A program made the position numbers and the translations under genes. This document shows positions 1-6,463 of a stretch of DNA of 14,756 nucleotides, in pieces. Under the pieces are notes generated by a model. That model searched no databases. It was not told the origin of the DNA and was given only the letters and a program-made list of their open reading frames with translations. The stretch's first letter is position 1. Every line of letters starts with the position of its first letter. Source of the DNA: JACNLN01 sp964626495 (lineage in GTDB: Bacteria > Fidelibacterota > Marinisomatia > Marinisomatales > CAZVFT01); the NCBI GenBank assembly GCA_964626495.1, contig CAZVFT010000063.1:1-14756 (forward strand). Direction: 5' to 3'.

Positions 1-749
1 TCTAATTTATACGCTATTTCAACCTTTAAATTTTTGCTGTCAATCGTAATTGGTTTGTTTATTACTAAATATTCTTCAAAAAATTCATCATCGTCAGTTT
101 GTGAAACTATTGAAACTTTTTTTGTGTTATTTACATTCTGAACTGGTTTGTCAGATTTGTAATAATGTCCATTTTGAGAGGGGGTTTTCCATTTTATTTC
201 TTTTATATTAGTCAAAAATAAAAGAGTTTTTAAACCGATGTCTTGTAGTTTATTATCAACAAGTTCAAAAACTTCACCTTGTCCCCTTATTGGATGGTCA
301 AATGGTAATTTTATTCTTGTTCCTTTCTTCCCATTTAAACTTAATGAATGAGGCAAAACAAAATCATCGATTTGAAAATGAAACTGGCCAGATTCAATTA
401 TTGGTGATTGAGTTATTGCAAATACAGATTTAAACCCTACACCAAACTTTCCAATTTTATTTAAATCATCCTTTTTTGTCGATATACCAATGCCAGTTAT
501 TCCATCTACATCAGCGAAGTTAAAATCATTTTTCGCATTATGGATTGTTTCTAAATAATCATCAAATAAATTAAAACTAATGCTTGTTGCACCAGCATCT
601 TCTGCATTTTGGAGTATTTCGTAAATGAAGTGGGAAGGGTAATTATAAAGACCAGATAAAATGCTATCAAAATCAAAATTGTTTTCTTTTGAAGATCTAA
701 CCCAATCTTTTCTTTTTTTTACTAATTCTTTGAATTTGTTAGAACTCAT
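1..749 (-). CDS. GHKL (Hsp90/sacsin-like) ATPase, N-terminal part, truncated by window edge
   Basis: An open frame runs from an ATG at 747-749 leftward to the window edge without a stop, giving 249 residues. Residues 41-54 read FIYEILQNAEDAGA, the N-box of the Bergerat ATP-binding fold: E44 fits the catalytic base and N48 the Mg-binding Asn. Residues 87-110 carry GIGISTKKD followed by GKFGVGFKSVF, the glycine-rich ATP lid. The usual DNGxG motif is replaced by HNAKNDF at 70-76, as in sacsin-type proteins. I expect a much longer protein, as such ATPases usually have large C-terminal regions, but the rest is not visible. Related ATPases occur in anti-phage defence loci; a defence role here is inference only. 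No clear ribosome-binding site precedes the ATG. The neighbouring IS110 element begins within about 50-100 bp of the start and may have replaced the native promoter. The fold is confident, the function unknown. Confidence 0.85.
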   Translation of the reverse strand, partial: MSSNKFKELVKKRKDWVRSSKENNFDFDSILSGLYNYPSHFIYEILQNAEDAGATSISFNLFDDYLETIHNAKNDFNFADVDGITGIGISTKKDDLNKIGKFGVGFKSVFAITQSPIIESGQFHFQIDDFVLPHSLSLNGKKGTRIKLPFDHPIRGQGEVFELVDNKLQDIGLKTLLFLTNIKEIKWKTPSQNGHYYKSDKPVQNVNNTKKVSIVSQTDDDEFFEEYLVINKPITIDSKNLKVEIAYKL

Positions 750-986
750 TATTTAAAAAGTTAAAAGCCTACCAATGGGATAAGTCACCTACGCCGAAAT
801 TCTGTCATTTAAATATTTGATATGGCTACTCACTTTCCTTTAACTCAAAACTCCAGAAATCACGCTGCATGCCTTCGGTGTCAGGTGGAACATACTATTA
901 TGCCAATTATGGTCATAAAAAATGAGCTTCTCGTTTCAAAAGATGCGATATTAACATCTAAGTTTGAAAAGTGAAAGGAGAAGCTC
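750..986. other. Non-coding region between the ATPase start and the IS110 transposase; probable IS left end
   Basis: No gene is visible. IS110-subgroup elements carry a long non-coding left end that encodes the bridge RNA pairing donor and target DNA, and 150-230 bp upstream of the transposase fits that design. I see several short dyads, including GCATGC near 869, GATG/CATC around 942-957 and a long one at 922-988. A bridge RNA has not been demonstrated. The exact element end cannot be fixed, because IS110 elements lack long terminal inverted repeats and usually make no target duplication. Confidence 0.4.
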
Positions 987-988
987 AT
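922..988 (+). promoter_or_regulatory. Hairpin that would mask the transposase ribosome-binding site and start codon
   Basis: The arm at 922-938 pairs with 972-988: eleven consecutive bases match (ATGAGCTTCTC with GAGAAGCTCAT), then one mismatch, then five more. The 3' arm contains the purine-rich ribosome-binding site (gaaaggag, 973-980) and the first two bases of the ATG at 987-989. The intervening loop is 33 nt. In an mRNA starting upstream, this stem would hide the translation start, a common way for insertion sequences to limit transposase made from read-through transcripts. It could also be part of the element's bridge-RNA structure. Confidence 0.6.
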
Positions 989-1253
989 GTTTAAGATTAC
1001 ACAAAAAAAAGATGACATTCAACATTTTAACCGGTTGGTATTGGCATTTGATGTAAGCAAAGATAAGCTGGATTGTTATGGTGAATACGGTTCAGGGACA
1101 GTGAATGACAGTTTTCCTAACAGGACAGGTATCATCGAACAGAAGCTGATTGCTTATACTGAACTGGCCAGGTCTATTGAGTTGAATGGGTTGCACATAC
1201 TGGTTGAGCCGACGGGTATTTATCACCGGATCCGCCAGCTGGCGGACTGGTAA
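987..1253 (+). pseudogene. IS110-family transposase, N-terminal fragment (broken)
   Basis: This 88-residue frame is the start of a DEDD (RuvC-like) IS110 transposase. LAFDVSKDKLD at residues 19-29 gives the first catalytic Asp (D22), and ILVEPTGIYH at 71-80 gives the catalytic Glu (E74). The start has a good ribosome-binding site (gaaaggag, 7 nt upstream). After GIYHR the frame reads through a 16-bp palindrome (1231-1246) and stops at 1251-1253. In intact relatives this point is followed by roughly 14 residues and then an LVNP-like motif. Here LVNVENVSK resumes in another frame directly after the palindrome (1247 on). About 42 nt therefore seem to be replaced by 17 nt, which is a lesion rather than a simple frameshift. 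The family is certain; loss of function is very likely. Confidence 0.85.
1231..1246. repeat. 16-bp perfect palindrome at the transposase break (REP-like)
   Basis: TCCGCCAGCTGGCGGA is its own reverse complement. Its 14-bp core CCGCCAGCTGGCGG recurs at 2291-2304. It occupies precisely the gap between the two recognisable halves of the transposase reading frame. Confidence 0.9.
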
Positions 1254-1255
1254 AT

Positions 1256-2239
1256 GTGGAGAATGTGAGCAAGCTAAAGGTTGTTGAGAGTAATGATACA
1301 GGCAAGACGGACGAGAAGGATCCCCGGGTTATCCTGATGTTATGGAAACTGGGTAAGACACTGACAGACAGGGTGATAAGAGGAGAATATCTTCTTTTAC
1401 GGGAGAATAATCGCATCTACGATGTGGAAGAGAAAGAGCAGGTGAGGGTTCGGAACAGGATACATGAGTGTTTGATGGAGCTGTTTTGCGATTACAGCTT
1501 TAAGAAGGATTTTCTGTATGGCAAGTCGGGGAGGGCGTTGATAGAGCTATACGGCTGTAGTCCTTATCGAATCGACCGGTCGGGATGGATCCGTTTTAGA
1601 AGACGTATGAAACGGGAAGTTCCCGGGATCAGGGAAGATACACTCAGGAGGTTATGGGATGATGCTTCTACCTCTGTTCTGCACAGGATGGATGGGGACT
1701 ACGTGGCAGTTTTGCAAGTACGGATAAGGCAGTTGTGGGAGGAGTATCTGTTACGGGAAAGCAGGCTGGAGGGTTTGAGGGAGGAGATTGTCCGGTTGGT
1801 CGGTTGTTTGCGGAAGAGAGATTCGAGGATACCTCAGGCCACCAGGGGTGTTATTACCGAGTTCTGGATAGGAAGGCTATTAGGAGAGACAGGTCCGTTG
1901 GGTGATTTTAGTGACATACGGAAGCTTTACCGTTACGCCGGCTTAAACATCCGTGAGCGGCGCAGCGGGACTTATGTGGGGCAGAACAGGATCAGCAAGA
2001 AGGGACGTTCATCCTTGCGGAAGGTGTTGGGACAGATTGTGTTTCCTTTAGTGAAAAGGGGGAATCTGTACGGGGAGTATTACCATGGGAAAAGAGAGCA
2101 CGGTATGAGCGGGACTAAGGCACTTACAGCCGTCCAGAGAAAGTTCCTGAAGATGTTTTATGGATGGTATAAATCGGAGAGTGCATTTGACATAGAACGG
2201 GTTTTTAACAGTCGTACGGTAAGTATATGTGCGGTTTAA
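1256..2239 (+). pseudogene. IS110-family transposase, C-terminal fragment (broken)
   Basis: This 327-residue frame opens at a GTG with no ribosome-binding site, but homologous sequence already begins upstream at 1247 (LVN), so it is the continuation of the fragment at 987 rather than a separate gene. KTDEKDP at residues 17-23 supplies the last two Asp residues of the DEDD site (D19 and D22, spaced DxxD). Residues 40-190 are charged and helix-rich, fitting the coiled linker. GVITEFWIGRLLGETG near 198-213 and YAGLNIRERRSGTY...ISKKGRSSLRKVL at 227-258 match the C-terminal Transposase_20-type domain, whose serine works with the DEDD centre. All four acidic residues therefore survive in the DNA, but in two frames. 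No slippery sequence was seen that could rejoin them, and a segment is missing between them. Confidence 0.85.
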
Positions 2240-2515
2240 TGGATTTGGAAATAAAACTCTGCGTCGGGATGATCGCACTCAGATTGTCACCCGCCAGCTG
2301 GCGGGATGACCTGGTGGAACCTGACTGTCACCCGGCGTAGGAAGTTTTGGATATGGCCGATAAAGTATGGCAGCCGCTCCGCTACTGCGGGGACGGCCGA
2401 AACGGTAGTATTGCCAGTCTAAAATGATAAAACTGAAACAAAGAATGAATTAATAAATAATTAAAAAATATCTTGGATTTAACTTAAAGGTAGTGGGGGT
2501 TAGGTTTGTCTTCTT
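2240..2515. other. Non-coding spacer with REP-like hairpins, between IS110 and the adenylate cyclase
   Basis: No gene seen. Besides the palindrome at 2286-2310 it holds the arm cggcgtagg (2333-2341) and a G+C-rich stem-loop bounded by GGCCG (2355-2359) and CGGCC (2394-2398), with an internal ccgc/gcgg pairing. From about 2425 the composition turns sharply A+T-rich up to the cyclase stop at 2516-2518. The G+C-rich half is unlike the surrounding genes and resembles the repeat blocks at 8450-8740 and 14160-14610. Confidence 0.6.
2286..2310. repeat. REP-like palindrome, strong hairpin
   Basis: CCCGCCAGCTGGCGGG at 2290-2305 is a perfect 16-bp palindrome. The flanking GTCA (2286-2289) and TGAC (2307-2310) extend the dyad with one unpaired base. 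It lies 50 bp past the transposase stop and shares a 14-bp core with the palindrome inside the transposase. It could act as a transcription terminator-like or mRNA-stabilising hairpin, or be the target sequence of the element. Confidence 0.85.
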
Positions 2516-3241
2516 TCATAACCGACCATCTGTTTCCCAAAGATGATCCTGGTTATATGGCCATATAATATAACGGAAATCAGTTTTATCACGATCACTG
2601 AGACCTTTCATTTCAGCTGCTACCTTAAGTGCATTTTCTGTCGGTCTAAGAAGGTGCTTATGCAAAGCTCGACTTGACGCTGTTGAAAGTATGTGATCAG
2701 GGGATTTTTTCGCTAAAAGAGCACCATAGGAATCAACCACAACACCATAAGGATTAGCCAAGTTTTGAATACGAGCGCCACAATTCATTGGATATCCGAC
2801 AAAGTCAGGTTCATTCATTTCCTTGATAAACGATTCAGGCTGGACTCTAACTGCTTCTCCGCAAGCAATACCTATGCCTAAACCTTCAGGAGAATTAAAT
2901 CTTAAATCTTTAGATGAATACCAATATTTCTTGTGGATTTCAAAGGCTGCACCTATTGCCAACGAAAGTGCGTTTTCAAAACCATCCACATCGGTAATTT
3001 CCCATATTAATAGAAATCCATCACCAAGAAATTTATGATAAGTGTGATAATAATCGTGAGCAAGTTGGATCACTTTTTCATATTCAATTTGAATTAATTC
3101 TGCAGCTTGTTCTGCTGAAACATTATGTAGCCAACTTGAAAAGTTACGGATATCAGCAAAAAGAACTACAATATCCACTTTCTCACCGGTTACAGATATC
3201 GGTAATTTCTCTATTGTCATTGATATCTTTCTCAGATCCAT
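2516..3241 (-). CDS. Stand-alone class III adenylate cyclase
   Basis: The 241-residue product is essentially a single class III nucleotidyl cyclase catalytic domain. VVLFADIRNFS at 25-35 supplies the first metal-binding Asp (D30). HKFLGDGFLLIWE at 69-81 supplies the second (D74) and a Lys (K70) at the purine-recognising position. DFVGYPMNCGARIQNLA at 146-162 supplies D146, N153 and R157, the adenine-specifying Asp and the transition-state Asn/Arg pair. Lys plus Asp predicts ATP rather than GTP as substrate, giving cAMP. There is no transmembrane segment, receiver, GAF, PAS or HAMP region, so input must come from a partner or soluble ligand. Residues 163-241 are a C-terminal tail of unknown role that contains DKTDFRYII (218-226), nearly repeated at the end of the neighbouring FxsA. 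The start is uncertain: the first ATG (3241) has no ribosome-binding site, while Met8 has a weak gagaaag. It is divergent from fxsA. Confidence 0.88.
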   Translation of the reverse strand: MDLRKISMTIEKLPISVTGEKVDIVVLFADIRNFSSWLHNVSAEQAAELIQIEYEKVIQLAHDYYHTYHKFLGDGFLLIWEITDVDGFENALSLAIGAAFEIHKKYWYSSKDLRFNSPEGLGIGIACGEAVRVQPESFIKEMNEPDFVGYPMNCGARIQNLANPYGVVVDSYGALLAKKSPDHILSTASSRALHKHLLRPTENALKVAAEMKGLSDRDKTDFRYIIWPYNQDHLWETDGRL

Positions 3242-3488
3242 AGTATTTTTGTCAAAAAAACTAAGACAACCTGTTAATATGTGACGAAATCGTTAACCAG
3301 TGTGCATATGTAAGTGATATTATGCATTGTGATCATTCAGTATTTATTTTAAAATAAACAATAAAAATGTAATAGTTATTCGCGAATAAAATCAACACAA
3401 ATTTAAGAGCAGATTATTAACACTTTCCTTGTGATAGATGTTTAAATCTTTTGTAAGTTTTGCATAGATATTACTAACCGAAAGAAGA
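3242..3488. promoter_or_regulatory. Divergent control region between adenylate cyclase and fxsA
   Basis: This A+T-rich 247-bp spacer separates two divergent genes and must hold both promoters. It contains two perfect palindromes: TTTATTTTAAAATAAA at 3343-3358 and TTATTCGCGAATAA at 3376-3389, with centres 32 bp apart, close to three DNA helical turns. I could not assign convincing -35/-10 pairs. Three TGTGA pentamers (3280, 3328, 3430) lack the matching half-sites expected of a cAMP-receptor site. Confidence 0.5.
3376..3389. promoter_or_regulatory. Operator-like 14-bp palindrome
   Basis: TTATTCGCGAATAA equals its reverse complement and contains CGCG in an otherwise A+T-rich spacer. It lies about 100 bp upstream of fxsA and 135 bp upstream of the cyclase start. 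A repressor or activator site is plausible; the binding protein is unknown. Confidence 0.45.
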
Positions 3489-3887
3489 ATGTTCCCCAAA
3501 TTATTATTACTGTTCATTGGAATCCCTCTGGTGGAGATAGCCATACTTATCAAGCTTGGAGAACTGTTGGGATTTTGGACAGCACTCCTGCTGGTGATAG
3601 TGACCGGGATCCTTGGAGCAGCTCTGGCGCGTGCACAGGGATTGTGGATATGGAGTCAGATTCAGCTGGAACTCCAGATGGGACGAATGCCCACAGAAAA
3701 AATGCTGGATGGTTTGTTCATACTTATTGGTGGAATTGTTCTATTAACTCCCGGTTTGTTAACAGACCTGTTTGGATTTGCCTTACTGGTTCCGTTTACA
3801 CGTAATTTTTTCAAAGATTGGCTACACAGAAAATTTGAAAATATGATTCGCTCGGACAAGACGGATTTCACATACATCATTCGCTAA
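3489..3887 (+). CDS. fxsA: FxsA family inner-membrane protein
   Basis: The 132-residue product has the FxsA layout: two hydrophobic segments at the N-terminus (about 4-22 and 27-46), the ALARAQGLWIWSQIQLELQMGRMP stretch at 45-68, a third hydrophobic block with a PGLLTD turn (74-104, including LLTPGLLTDLFG), and a charged cytoplasmic tail. In E. coli, FxsA overproduction relieves exclusion of phage T7 by the F plasmid; its normal role is unknown. A weak purine-rich site (aaagaag) precedes the ATG. The tail ends SDKTDFTYIIR (122-132), strikingly like residues 215-226 of the adjacent adenylate cyclase. The gene converges on the aldehyde dehydrogenase gene with 33 bp between stops, and I see no strong terminator hairpin there. 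Confidence 0.88.
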   Translation: MFPKLLLLFIGIPLVEIAILIKLGELLGFWTALLLVIVTGILGAALARAQGLWIWSQIQLELQMGRMPTEKMLDGLFILIGGIVLLTPGLLTDLFGFALLVPFTRNFFKDWLHRKFENMIRSDKTDFTYIIR

Positions 3888-3920
3888 GTTGTACAGGTTA
3901 ATGTCTGAAGCCCACATCCA

Positions 3921-5333
3921 TTAAAGGTTAATACAAATAACTTTAGGTTCCGTCATTTCCTGAAGGGCAAATTTGATCCCTTCTCGACCTAATCCACTCT
4001 TTTTTACTCCGCCAAAAGGCATCTGGTCAAGACGATAGTCTGTGGATTCATTAATGATTACACTGCCGACATCCAGGTTGTGAGCTGCCTTAAAGGCATC
4101 ATTAATATCCTTTGTAAAAATTGCGCCGTGCAGACCATAATCCACATTGTTGGCGATTTCAATGGCATTGTCAAGTGTATCAATTGGCTGAAGCATGACT
4201 ACAGGACCAAAAATTTCTTCACATTTAATGGTTGAATCATCCGGAACGTTGGTTAAAACCGTAGGATCAACCAATGTGCCTTTCCGACCGCCACCTGTCT
4301 GAATATTAGCCCCTATTTCAACGGCTTCCTGAATCCATTTTTCAACACGTTCTGCTTCTTTCAATGTAATCATCGGTCCCATATCTGTTTTTTCGTCTAA
4401 TTGATACCCAGTTTTGATTTTCTCGGTACGGTCCACAAATTTCTTGAGAAAATCGTCATAAATTGAATTTTCCACGAGAATTCTTTGTATACCGATGCAG
4501 TTCTGTCCCACTGCCCAGAAGGCTCCAGAAACACACGATTCTACCGCCCAATTGAGATCGCAATCTGCCATCACAATGACCGGTGAATTGCTTCCCAGTT
4601 CCATCCCTATCTTCTTCAGACCTACTTTTTTCATAATATCCAGCCCAGCTTCGGGTCCGCCTGTGAATGTGATCATCCTTACTCTCGAATCAGAAACAAG
4701 AGCATCTGCCACCTCTGATGCATGTCCTGTCACAACATTGAGGATATGAGAGGGGAGTCCTGCTTTCATAAATGCTTCAGCAAGCTTCAATGCGGAAAGG
4801 GGAGTTACGGTAGCTGGTTTCAAAACGATACTATTCCCACCCGCAATAGCAGGTCCTAACTTATGGGCAACAAGATTCAAGGGATCATTGAAGGGAGTAA
4901 TAGCTCCTATAACTCCAATGGGCATCCGGTAGTAATAACCCGTCTTATTTTCCGATCCTGGAACCGAATCAAAGGGAATGGTCTCACCTAAAATTCTTCT
5001 GGATTCTTCTGCTGAAATGGTGAGTGTGTTGACACATCGAAATGCTTCCTTACGTGCTTCCTGGATGGTTTTTGACCCTTCTTTGGCAATTGTTTTAGCA
5101 AACTCTTCCAGATTCTCTTTCACGATTTGTGCCGCCCTGTATAAAATTTCCATTCGCTGATGAACCGGCATCATGCGAGCAATTTCAGCTCCCATAACGG
5201 CACTCTCAATGGCTCTCTTCATATCCTCAGTTGTCCCTCGAGGAACCGTATCAACCACCGATTGATCATAGGGGTTCTCAACCGTTATGGTATCTTTTGT
5301 ATTTACCCACTCTCCTGCTATAAGCATTTTCAT
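3921..5333 (-). CDS. NAD(P)-dependent aldehyde dehydrogenase, last gene of the lrp operon
   Basis: The 470-residue length is typical of the non-phosphorylating ALDH superfamily. The active site is complete: PFND with N149 (oxyanion hole), LKPA with K172 (cofactor binding), FTGG at 223-226, GMELGSNSP with E245 (general base), GQNCIGIQR with nucleophile C279, and EEIFGPV at 372-378. Its ATG overlaps the upstream dehydrogenase stop in an ATGA, and a strong gaggaggt site lies in the end of that gene, so the two are translationally coupled. ALDH family members oxidise semialdehydes to acids. With homoserine dehydrogenase next door, aspartate semialdehyde to aspartate is a reasonable substrate guess; lactaldehyde, succinate semialdehyde and glyceraldehyde-3-phosphate are alternatives that the sequence does not exclude. 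Family certain, substrate inferred. Confidence 0.93.
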   Translation of the reverse strand: MKMLIAGEWVNTKDTITVENPYDQSVVDTVPRGTTEDMKRAIESAVMGAEIARMMPVHQRMEILYRAAQIVKENLEEFAKTIAKEGSKTIQEARKEAFRCVNTLTISAEESRRILGETIPFDSVPGSENKTGYYYRMPIGVIGAITPFNDPLNLVAHKLGPAIAGGNSIVLKPATVTPLSALKLAEAFMKAGLPSHILNVVTGHASEVADALVSDSRVRMITFTGGPEAGLDIMKKVGLKKIGMELGSNSPVIVMADCDLNWAVESCVSGAFWAVGQNCIGIQRILVENSIYDDFLKKFVDRTEKIKTGYQLDEKTDMGPMITLKEAERVEKWIQEAVEIGANIQTGGGRKGTLVDPTVLTNVPDDSTIKCEEIFGPVVMLQPIDTLDNAIEIANNVDYGLHGAIFTKDINDAFKAAHNLDVGSVIINESTDYRLDQMPFGGVKKSGLGREGIKFALQEMTEPKVICINL

Positions 5334-6382
5334 GATTGACCTCCTCTATGAATTTCAAGTAAATCTGTAAGAATGGAAAAACCCGTTTCCATTTTGCCAG
5401 CGCCCGGACCGAATATTGTCACATCTCCAAGAAGATCGGTTTTAAATGTAAGCGCATTGGTAGCTCCCATTACCCCTGCTAATGGATGAGTTAATGGTAC
5501 CATCTCCGGTTTGACAGAGGCATTGATATTATTGTCCTTCTTCTCAATAAAACCAATGAGTTTCCATCTGGCATTTTGTTTTCCTGCTTCCTCAATCATT
5601 TGCAATGTGATGTTAGTAATTCCCTGTCGATCCACATCCTCAGCAGTGAGATTTCCGCCCATAACTACATTAGCTAAAATGATTACCTTTGCCATAGCAT
5701 CATACCCTTCTACATCCCCGCTGGGGTCTGCTTCAGCATACCCTAAATCCTGTGCCTTTTTGAGAGCTGTTTCATAATCCATTCCCGCTTCCATCTTAGT
5801 TAGGATGTAATTCGTTGTTCCATTGAGAATACCTTTCACAGATGAAATCTTGCATCCAGCAAGAGGGCCAGATGTGAGATTCAATACTGGCGTCCCACTC
5901 ATGACGGTACCTTCAATGAGAAACCGTACCCCATTCTTCCTGGCGAGTTCAACAAGTTCTCCATAGACAAGCGCTGCTGGACCTTTGTTGCTTGTCACAA
6001 CGTTTTTTCCTGCGTTAAGAGCATCTCTGCAATGAGAGATAGCAGGTTCACCAGTTTTGACATCGGTATAGGTGAGTTCACAAATTGTGTCTGCATTTGT
6101 GTCATTAATAGTTTTTATGGCGTCCCAGCCATATTCGCAAGGAGCTTTTTCACATTTACATTCATACTCTTCCAAAGATTTTCCGTTGTTTGTAAGATTT
6201 AACAATTTTTCTACGTTTAACCCGTCAGAGCAATATACAGACCCTTTCAACATATCGGACACAGCCACCACTTCCCAGTCAAATCCGTGGTGACTCTTTA
6301 GTTGTTCTTTTTTGGATAACAGGATCTCACAAAGTCCCTGACCAACAGTTCCAAATCCAATGAAGGCAATTTTATGTTTCAT
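5330..6382 (-). CDS. hom: Homoserine dehydrogenase, short form without ACT domain
   Basis: The product is 350 residues if started at the ATG at 6382, which has aaagga 7 nt upstream; a TTG five codons earlier is less likely. KIAFIGFGTVGQG (4-16) is the Rossmann dinucleotide site. TSNKGP (130-135) and GTVMSGTPV (158-166) match the cofactor and substrate loops. GILNGTTNYILTKM (184-197) and ADPSGDVEGYDAMAKV (218-233) form the catalytic core, with D228 and K232 fitting the Asp/Lys proton-relay pair. The usual C-terminal ACT domain for threonine feedback is absent, as in several archaeal and thermophile enzymes, so inhibition by threonine is not expected. The enzyme interconverts homoserine and aspartate semialdehyde. 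A Cys-rich insert (CKCEKAPC, 75-82) is unusual and might be a metal or disulfide site. In this operon the catabolic direction is plausible. Confidence 0.9.
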   Translation of the reverse strand: MKHKIAFIGFGTVGQGLCEILLSKKEQLKSHHGFDWEVVAVSDMLKGSVYCSDGLNVEKLLNLTNNGKSLEEYECKCEKAPCEYGWDAIKTINDTNADTICELTYTDVKTGEPAISHCRDALNAGKNVVTSNKGPAALVYGELVELARKNGVRFLIEGTVMSGTPVLNLTSGPLAGCKISSVKGILNGTTNYILTKMEAGMDYETALKKAQDLGYAEADPSGDVEGYDAMAKVIILANVVMGGNLTAEDVDRQGITNITLQMIEEAGKQNARWKLIGFIEKKDNNINASVKPEMVPLTHPLAGVMGATNALTFKTDLLGDVTIFGPGAGKMETGFSILTDLLEIHRGGQS

Positions 6383-6463
6383 ATGATTTCCTTTCAATTT
6401 ACATTTAAAAACATCTGCTTACTCCGCCGATGGCGGGGCGACGGGTCACGCTGTTGAATTAAC
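6383..6463 (-). repeat. Intercistronic REP-like hairpin within the operon
   Basis: The 81-bp gap between the PLP-enzyme and homoserine dehydrogenase genes is the only sizeable gap in the operon. It holds CCGCC (6424-6428) pairing with GGCGG (6432-6436) over a 3-nt loop, followed by gcgacgggtcacg. The G+C-rich insert contrasts with its surroundings and resembles the dispersed repeats elsewhere in the window. It may alter mRNA decay or read-through so that the upstream and downstream genes are expressed at different levels. Confidence 0.6.

Larger units (their letters stand above)
790..2290 (+). mobile_element. IS110-family insertion sequence (ends approximate), probably inactive
   Basis: The element is defined by the split IS110-type transposase at 987-2239 and the non-coding flanks. 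About 1.5 kb is normal for the family. The limits are estimates: on the left the ATPase gene starts at 749, and on the right a REP-like palindrome begins at 2290. Short matching inverted arms, cctacgccg at 788-796 and cggcgtagg at 2333-2341, lie outside or at the ends and resemble the dispersed repeats near 8720 and 14174. Some IS110 members are known to insert into REP palindromes. The split transposase makes autonomous movement unlikely. Confidence 0.6.

Noticed and set aside
1229..1256. Programmed ribosomal frameshift joining the two transposase frames
   Set aside because: No slippery heptamer or pseudoknot is visible, and the expected stretch of about 14 residues between EPTGIYH and the LVN motif is missing, so frameshifting would not restore a normal protein.
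1174..1416. Antisense open frame over the transposase break
   Set aside because: It is a shadow frame on the opposite strand with no family resemblance; the plus-strand frames carry the conserved IS110 motifs.
3280..3434. cAMP-receptor (CRP-like) sites near the adenylate cyclase
   Set aside because: TGTGA occurs at 3280, 3328 and 3430 but none has a TCACA partner 6 bp away.
3888..3920. Bidirectional terminator between fxsA and the aldehyde dehydrogenase gene
   Set aside because: The 33-bp gap has no stable stem followed by a T-run in either direction.
6382..6397. Upstream TTG start for homoserine dehydrogenase
   Set aside because: The TTG overlaps the aaagga ribosome-binding site that serves the ATG at 6382, and family members begin close to the Rossmann motif.
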